Shown piece after piece: positions 61,046 through 64,000 of a stretch of DNA of 64,000 nt; the stretch's first letter is position 1; the number at the start of each line of letters is the position of its first letter. The position numbers and the translations under genes were made by a program. Origin of the DNA: Emticicia sp965283955 (GTDB taxonomy: Bacteria > Bacteroidota > Bacteroidia > Cytophagales > Spirosomataceae); NCBI GenBank assembly GCA_965283955.1, contig CBDIQW010000001.1:744001-808000 (forward strand). The letters are read 5' to 3'. The notes beneath the pieces were generated by a model. That model was not told where the DNA came from. It worked only from the letters and a program-made list of their open reading frames with translations, and did no database searches.

Positions 61046-61582
61046 CTATGCTTCCACCAATCTCTCTCCCGAAAAATGATGTTGTGGCTCTTTAAATAAA
61101 ATATTAAAAGTTGTCATTGAGCCATAGCAGCGAGTAATATATTGCTGAATATTTACTTTTTCTTCGTCGTCCATCGTACTGGCGTTTACTCGCTGCTCTA
61201 ACACTCGGAGACGGTCACGCATCATCACGATTTTGTGAAAAAATACATCAATCGGAATCTCTTTCGATTGTAAATCTCGACGCCCAGGTTGTAAAATCAT
61301 TTTTCCGCCCTTCCATTTATCTCCCAACGGTACGACCTCGGTTGCATCCATCCAACGTTGAAGAATTTTTGAAAGATTCCGTTCAACATCAAACAAACTC
61401 ACCATATCGTGCGATGGTTCGACTACTTCCAACACTTCAAATGGATAATCAATTTTGATATTTTTTGTTCCTATCTCTACAAAAGTAATGACATAAACAT
61501 CTGATTTAAAGTTAATTACGACCCCGACACCATACTCTGGGTGCTTTACACGTGAGCCAATTCCAAGGATTACATTTGCCAT
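61046..61582 (-). CDS. Cytoplasmic protein with an N-terminal Tudor/CarD-like module
   Basis: 178 residues. The first 60 residues (IGSRVKHPEYGVGVVINFKS and YVITFVEIGTKNIKIDYPFE) look like the small beta-barrel found in CarD/RID and UvrD C-termini, which bind RNA polymerase or other proteins. The rest is helical (IPIDVFFHKIVMMRDRLRVL, NIQQYITRCYGSMTTFNILF) and is not familiar. Members seem to be common in Cytophagales, but I recall no function. Stand-alone gene. Confidence 0.65.
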   Translation of the reverse strand: MANVILGIGSRVKHPEYGVGVVINFKSDVYVITFVEIGTKNIKIDYPFEVLEVVEPSHDMVSLFDVERNLSKILQRWMDATEVVPLGDKWKGGKMILQPGRRDLQSKEIPIDVFFHKIVMMRDRLRVLEQRVNASTMDDEEKVNIQQYITRCYGSMTTFNILFKEPQHHFSGERLVEA

Positions 61583-61770
61583 AAAATGTGGTGCGAACTG
61601 GGCAACGTTTGCATTCTGTTCGCAGTTTGAATTAAGTATTTTTATAAATTATATTACAAAGAAAATGCCAAACTTTAAAAGCATAATTTAGGTAAATCTA
61701 AAAATATATTTAGCTTTATTTTGAATATTAATTTTATTAATCAAATTTTGTATTCAGAATCACCAAAATC

Positions 61771-63984
61771 ATGAAAAACATATTTTCAATATATATACAT
61801 TTCTTGCTCAACACTATTGCATTATCTACTTTAGGAAGCGAAATCAGAGGAATTATCGTCAATAAAGACAAAGCTGTAAGTTTTGCCAGCGTCACCATTT
61901 TAAATACGAAAATTGGTACTCAAGCCGATGAAAACGGCAAATTTATTATAAAAAATGCACCAATTGGCAAACAAATAATTCAGGTTTCAAGTATTGGCTA
62001 TAAAACTAAACAACTCACTATCAATATATTAGAAGACAAAAACAATAATCTAAACATTGATATAGAAGAAGAAAATGCCCAATTGAATGAAGTAGTCGTA
62101 ACGGGTACGATGAAGGAAACCAGCATCAATGAGTCGCCCGCTCCTATTCAGATTCTAAACCCAACATTTTTTCGTAAAAACCCTACTCCAAGTTTATTTG
62201 AATCGCTTTCGATGGTCAATGGTGTGCGTCCACAACTCAACTGCAATGTTTGCAATACAGGCGATATACACATCAATGGCATGGAAGGCCCATATACGAT
62301 GGTGATGATTGACGGAATGCCAATTGTCTCGGCTCTATCGTCGGTTTATGGTTTGAGTGGAATTCCAAACTCGATGGTCGAGCGAATTGAAGTAATGAAA
62401 GGTCCCGCTTCTACGCTCTATGGCTCAGAAGCCGTAGGGGGGCTGATTAATGTTATCACGAAAAATCCTTCAAAAGCACCAAAATTTAACTTTGATTTCA
62501 ACACAAGTAGTTATCTCGAAAATAATTTTGATGCCAGTGGAAAGACTCAAATCGGTAAATTTGATGTGCTTTTTTCGGGAAATTATTTTCTTTTCAATAA
62601 ACGTTGGGACATTAATCAAGATAACTTTACTGATATTACGCTTCAAAACCGTACGTCATTATTCAATAAATGGTCAATGCGACGCTCGCAAAATCGAGTT
62701 TTTAATATAGCTGCTCGGTATATTTACGAAGACCGTTTTGGCGGAGAAATGCAATGGCAAAAGTCGAATCGTGGTGGAAGTGAAGTTTACGGAGAATCTA
62801 TTTTTACTAAACGCATCGAAATGCTCGGGAGTTATCAGCTACCGATTGATAATCAAAAAGTTACGCTCAATTTTTCGTTCAATCAGCACCAACAAAACTC
62901 GGTTTACGGAAACACATTTTATTTAGCTACCCAACGTATTGCTTTCGGACAATTATTGTGGGATAAAAAACTTGGCAAAAACCACGATGCACTTTTGGGT
63001 ACAACTTTCCGACATACTTTCTATGATGATAACACGCCAGTAACTCAGATTTCTGACAATCAAAATACTCCTGATTTAATTAGTTTACCGGGTATTTTTG
63101 TACAGGATGAAATCACACTGAATAGTAAAAATAAATTTCTCGTTGGGCTTCGTTATGACTATAATTCTAAACACGGTGGAATTGCCACACCACGATTCAA
63201 CTGGAAATTCACACCTAATAAAGACCATATTTTTAGGTTAAGTTTGGGCAATGGCTATCGGGTTGTGAACCTATTCTCGGAAGACCACGCTGCTCTTACT
63301 GGCTCACGTAAAGTATTGATAGCAAACGAATTAAAACCAGAACGTTCGTATAACGCAAACCTCGACTATCAACGTTTTTTTACTTTCGAAAATGGTTACG
63401 GAAACATTCAACTCAATGGATTTTATACGTATTTCTCCAATAAAATTATTGCTGACTATGACCAAAATCCCGAACTCGTGGTTTATGATAATCTGAAAGG
63501 ATACGGAATCTCAAAAGGCGTAGCTCTCAACGCTGAATTTAATTTTACATCAAGTCTGAAAATTTTTGCGGGAGCGACCATAATGGATGTTTACAGAAAA
63601 GAAAATGACTTGAAAATCAATCAAATTCAAACGCCGCATTTAACTGGCAACTATGCCATTAGCTACACATTTAGTAAAGCCCAACTCACTTTCGACCTAA
63701 CAGGCAATTTATACAGTCCGATGCGTTTGCCAGTGGTTAGAGATTATGGCGATATTCGCCCCGAATATTCTCCGTGGTTTGGCATTCATAATATTCAAGC
63801 CACCAAACGCTTTGCGAATGGTTTGCAGCTTTATGGAGGTATCAAAAATTTTACAAATTTTCTTCCCAAAGACCCAATTTTTAGCTCTGAACGACCTTTC
63901 AGCGAGCAATTCGACCCGAGTTATAATTATGCCCCCCTACAAGCCATCAGAGGATTCGTAGGTGCAAGATGGAGTATTTTCTAA
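61771..63984 (+). CDS. TonB-dependent receptor with N-terminal carboxypeptidase-regulatory-like domain
   Basis: 737 residues; outer-membrane active import using TonB energy. A signal peptide (IYIHFLLNTIALSTLGS) is followed by a regulatory-like domain (about 25-105, GIIVNKDKAVSFASVTILNT) and a TonB-box region before NEVVVTGTMKETSINESPAP. The plug has an unusual Cys pair in RPQLNCNVCNTGDIHINGM and ends PASTLYGSEAVGGLINVITK. A 22-stranded barrel ends with GFVGARWSIF, where the last residue is aromatic as in barrel-assembly signals. The Cys-x2-Cys at the plug recalls receptors linked to metal or corrinoid uptake. Substrate unknown. It is the last gene before the window end. Confidence 0.93.
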   Translation: MKNIFSIYIHFLLNTIALSTLGSEIRGIIVNKDKAVSFASVTILNTKIGTQADENGKFIIKNAPIGKQIIQVSSIGYKTKQLTINILEDKNNNLNIDIEEENAQLNEVVVTGTMKETSINESPAPIQILNPTFFRKNPTPSLFESLSMVNGVRPQLNCNVCNTGDIHINGMEGPYTMVMIDGMPIVSALSSVYGLSGIPNSMVERIEVMKGPASTLYGSEAVGGLINVITKNPSKAPKFNFDFNTSSYLENNFDASGKTQIGKFDVLFSGNYFLFNKRWDINQDNFTDITLQNRTSLFNKWSMRRSQNRVFNIAARYIYEDRFGGEMQWQKSNRGGSEVYGESIFTKRIEMLGSYQLPIDNQKVTLNFSFNQHQQNSVYGNTFYLATQRIAFGQLLWDKKLGKNHDALLGTTFRHTFYDDNTPVTQISDNQNTPDLISLPGIFVQDEITLNSKNKFLVGLRYDYNSKHGGIATPRFNWKFTPNKDHIFRLSLGNGYRVVNLFSEDHAALTGSRKVLIANELKPERSYNANLDYQRFFTFENGYGNIQLNGFYTYFSNKIIADYDQNPELVVYDNLKGYGISKGVALNAEFNFTSSLKIFAGATIMDVYRKENDLKINQIQTPHLTGNYAISYTFSKAQLTFDLTGNLYSPMRLPVVRDYGDIRPEYSPWFGIHNIQATKRFANGLQLYGGIKNFTNFLPKDPIFSSERPFSEQFDPSYNYAPLQAIRGFVGARWSIF

Positions 63985-64000
63985 ATTATCGGATTTTGCA

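Overview
The window is AT-rich bacterial chromosome from a member of the Bacteroidota, most likely the order Cytophagales (an Emticicia/Arcicella-like genus is my guess from protein flavour, not a proven assignment). The evidence is a type IX secretion sorting domain, TonB-dependent and OMP-type barrel receptors with carboxypeptidase-regulatory N-domains, M56/BlaI and WG-repeat proteins, Crp-like regulators without obvious ligand, and seven promoters that match the Bacteroidota pattern TTG-N18-21-TAnnTTTG. I see no rRNA, tRNA, CRISPR array, insertion sequence or prophage.

Layout. 0-8 kb: the N-terminal part of carB (cut by the window edge), a secreted small protein, a membrane glycosyltransferase-like protein, a lipoprotein, mutS and a Uma2-type nuclease. 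8-17.5 kb: an OMP-type barrel receptor, a large serine hydrolase, an AraC regulator, a GMC oxidoreductase and a WG-repeat protein; four of these five are broken by single-base frameshifts. 17.8-21.5 kb: pheT, a secreted protein of unknown function and methylmalonyl-CoA epimerase. 21.7-28.1 kb: a tightly packed seven-gene cluster of SpeD-like pyruvoyl decarboxylase, DUF4178 protein, a 57-residue membrane protein, DUF350 protein, membrane-anchored aminopropyltransferase, exported FAD amine-oxidase-like lipoprotein and a polytopic histidine-bearing membrane protein. This is the best candidate for a poorly described system. 28-34.6 kb: an accessory stretch with three Crp/Fnr paralogues, small membrane proteins, two lipoproteins and a VOC protein. 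34.8-43.2 kb: katG, an orphan LytTR regulator, penicillin-binding protein 1A (two frameshifts) and an ABC exporter pair. 43.2-47.5 kb: a BlaI/M56/TonB locus with an unusual M56 protein that carries two TonB C-terminal domains and a plug-like segment; the blaI promoter overlaps two matched dyads 20 bp apart. 47.6-51.2 kb: cytochrome c, pckA and fbp (gluconeogenesis). 51.6-64 kb: a fatty acid desaturase with an in-frame stop, a POT peptide transporter, a PASTA protein, a T9SS cargo protein, rhodanese, nuoA-nuoB, a lipoprotein, a Tat-exported Gfo/Idh oxidoreductase and a TonB-dependent receptor.

Two themes cut across the regions. First, ten genes are interrupted: nine by about eleven one-base indels, mostly in short homopolymers, and one by an in-frame stop. 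Most of the interrupted reading frames look otherwise intact, so I suspect sequence error rather than decay, and I annotate these genes over their full span. Second, intergenic gaps carry a recurrent set of perfect or near-perfect hairpins. Some are terminators, while others (4431-4496, 20230-20356, 48443-48514, 54104-54136) share a layout that plain terminators do not explain.
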